From NCBI GenBank assembly GCA_028698405.1, contig JAQVDF010000133.1, forward strand, positions 1 through 6,196: a stretch of DNA of 6,196 nt, given 5' to 3'. Positions 4,757-6,196 of this stretch are shown here, in pieces. A program made the position numbers and the translations under genes. Origin of the DNA: Phenylobacterium sp. GTDB lineage: Bacteria > Pseudomonadota > Alphaproteobacteria > Caulobacterales > Caulobacteraceae. The notes under the pieces were generated by a model, which had not been told where the DNA came from, made no database searches, and saw only the letters and a list, made by a program, of their open reading frames with translations. Position 1 is the stretch's first letter, and every line of letters begins with the position of its first letter.

Positions 4757-6196
4757 CCGACCCAGCGGGCGATCAGGTCGTAGAAGTCGGCCGCGAAGCC
4801 CTCGGTGTCGCCGAGCGGGCCGGCGAGGATCTGGTCGCGCAGCCCGGTCCGCAACCGCCGCCGACGGTCGTGGTCCTCCGCGAGCTCCAGGGCGATGCGG
4901 CGGTAGCCTTCCAGGTCCTCGGCCACCAGGTCGGCGAGCCCGGCGTTGGTCAGGATCGAGCGGCCCTGGCGCTCGAAGAAGGCGGCGCCCGACAGGCTTA
5001 CCACCGGCACGCCCATCCACAGCGACTCGACCGTCGTCGTGCCGCCGGTCAGCGGGAAGGTGTCGAGGCTGATGTCGATGGTCTCGTACCAGGGAAGGTG
5101 GGCGCCGCGCACCGGGTGGAACTCGATCCGCTCGGCGTCTACGCCCGCGGCGGCGAACTCGGCCGAGACCCGGGCCCGGAAGGCCTGGGAGGCCGCCTCG
5201 GGCCGGACGAACGCGAACCTAGCGCCCGGGACCTGGGCCACGATCCCGGCCCAGGCGCGCAGCACCTCGCGCGTGTACTTGTTGGGGCTGTTGGCGGTGC
5301 CGAAGGTGAGGGCGCCCCTGCGCTCCTGCGGCGTGCGCGCATCGATCGCCGGCGCGCCCTGGAAGGCCGAGGCGCCCATCGCGATCCAGCTCTTCGGCAT
5401 CGTCAGCGGCGTCTCGAGCAACAGGCCGGGCTCGGTCGGGGCGTTCAGCGCATCGCAGACGAAGCCCTCGATGGCCGAAAGGCCGCTGGAGTGCGGATAG
5501 CCCAGCCAGCTCGCCTGCCTGGGCGCCGGGGCGTAGGCGAGCGCCTCCAGACGGTTGCCCGCCGTCGAGCCGCCGAGCTCGATCAGCACGTCCAGCCCGT
5601 CGTCGGCGATGATCTGGGCGGCCTCGCGGTCGCTCGCCTCCGGGGCGCGCCGGAAGGTCGCCCTTTCCGCGAACCAGGCCTCCATCGGATCGCCGCGCGG
5701 GCGATCGAAGGCATAGGCGAACAGCTCGAAGCGGTCGGGCTGCAGGTGGGCGAACACTGGCTCTGCGAAGTAGCCCACCGGGTGGCGGCGCAGGTCGGCC
5801 GAGACGACGCCCAGACGGATCCTGTCGCCGCGTGCGCGGGCGGGGCGGGCGATCGGCTGGCGGGCGGCGCGGCTCTCGGCCCCCTCGCCCCACAAGCGGT
5901 GCTGCTCGACCAGCTCGCGGCGGTCTTCGGCGGTGCGCACCCGGGCGAGCTGCCAGAGGAAGGCGGTGTGCAGGCCGGCGGCGGCGAATGCACGGCCGAG
6001 GGTCTTGAAGTCGCCCAGCCGGTCCCCGGCGTCGAAGGCGCAGGTCCGGGCGTGGACGTCGCGCAGGATCTTGAGCTGGGCCGGCCGCAGCGGCGCGCCG
6101 GGCGGGATCTGCGCGCACAGCTCCGCGGCCTCGTCGAGGCAGGTCCCCTCGTCGGGGCCGACCGCGCGGGCCCGGGCCTGCACCAGGGCCAGCCGG
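4753..6196 (-). CDS. OGT/SPINDLY-like glycosyltransferase (GT41), N-terminus outside window
   Basis: About 480 residues are visible, and the frame stays open to the right edge (6196), so the true start lies outside. The GTG at 6183 is just an internal codon. The catalytic part resembles the C-terminal region of O-linked GlcNAc transferases, which transfer a sugar from a nucleotide donor to protein Ser/Thr. Counting from the codon at 6183: RLGVVSADLRRHPVGYF (123-139), DVLIELGGSTAGN (198-210), APRQASWLGYPHSSG (220-234), TFGTANSPNKYTREVLRAWAGIV (293-315) with K302 aligned to the donor-binding lysine of OGT, and ISLDTFPLTGGTTTVESLWMGVPVVSLSG (371-399). Bacterial members typically have GGTTT where human OGT has GHTT. 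The first 120 residues are alanine/arginine-rich and helical; TPR repeats, usual in this family, would lie mostly upstream. In Caulobacter relatives such enzymes are associated with flagellin or surface protein glycosylation, but no flagellar gene is in view. The stop overlaps that of the convergent P-loop gene. Confidence 0.88.
   Translation of the reverse strand, partial: RLALVQARARAVGPDEGTCLDEAAELCAQIPPGAPLRPAQLKILRDVHARTCAFDAGDRLGDFKTLGRAFAAAGLHTAFLWQLARVRTAEDRRELVEQHRLWGEGAESRAARQPIARPARARGDRIRLGVVSADLRRHPVGYFAEPVFAHLQPDRFELFAYAFDRPRGDPMEAWFAERATFRRAPEASDREAAQIIADDGLDVLIELGGSTAGNRLEALAYAPAPRQASWLGYPHSSGLSAIEGFVCDALNAPTEPGLLLETPLTMPKSWIAMGASAFQGAPAIDARTPQERRGALTFGTANSPNKYTREVLRAWAGIVAQVPGARFAFVRPEAASQAFRARVSAEFAAAGVDAERIEFHPVRGAHLPWYETIDISLDTFPLTGGTTTVESLWMGVPVVSLSGAAFFERQGRSILTNAGLADLVAEDLEGYRRIALELAEDHDRRRRLRTGLRDQILAGPLGDTEGFAADFYDLIARWVG

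Noticed and set aside
4076..5020. 314-residue minus-strand open frame across the P-loop gene and the glycosyltransferase 3' end
   Set aside because: It overlaps three well-supported genes in other frames and has no domain signature.
6181..6183. GTG as the start of the glycosyltransferase
   Set aside because: The frame remains open to the window edge, no purine-rich site is visible in the 13 bases beyond it, and the family normally has a long N-terminal TPR part.
1..6196. Search for mobile elements, CRISPR, tRNA, riboswitches and attachment sites
   Set aside because: No tandem or spaced repeats, transposase or integrase motifs, cloverleaf-like segments or long structured leaders were seen. 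All gaps between genes are under 100 bases.

Overview
The window is very GC-rich and gene-dense. It looks like chromosome from an alphaproteobacterium, probably of the Caulobacter/Phenylobacterium type. This is inferred from base composition, from an Entner-Doudoroff glk-eda pair, from acyl-CoA catabolic genes and from a SPINDLY/OGT-like glycosyltransferase. No rRNA, tRNA, CRISPR array, insertion sequence or phage gene was seen.

Layout. (1) Positions 1-895, plus strand: the 3' end of glucokinase, then KDPG aldolase, whose TTG start overlaps the glucokinase stop. These two enzymes phosphorylate glucose and perform the last, cleaving step of the Entner-Doudoroff pathway; the intervening enzymes are presumably encoded upstream or elsewhere. 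(2) A 42-base gap separates them from a convergent minus-strand pair (938-2886): an acyl-CoA dehydrogenase followed by a crotonase-fold (enoyl-CoA hydratase/isomerase-like) protein, joined by an ATGA start/stop overlap. (3) A 95-base divergent region (2887-2981) carries a perfect 9-bp inverted repeat and both ribosome binding sites. (4) Plus strand 2982-4756: a CaiB/BaiF-family (class III) CoA-transferase, then two bases later a small P-loop protein of the 'topology modulation'/adenylate-kinase-like type. (5) Minus strand from 4753 past the right edge: the catalytic part of an OGT/SPINDLY-like (GT41) glycosyltransferase, whose stop codon overlaps the stop of the P-loop gene.

How the genes may work together. 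The CoA-transferase could load an organic acid onto CoA, and the dehydrogenase could then introduce an alpha,beta double bond. The crotonase-fold protein would act on the resulting enoyl-CoA, but both canonical hydratase glutamates are replaced, so its chemistry is uncertain. The divergent arrangement around a shared inverted repeat suggests co-regulation. The substrate cannot be read from sequence. No wholly new system is evident; the best leads are the atypical active sites of this CoA cluster and its candidate operator.
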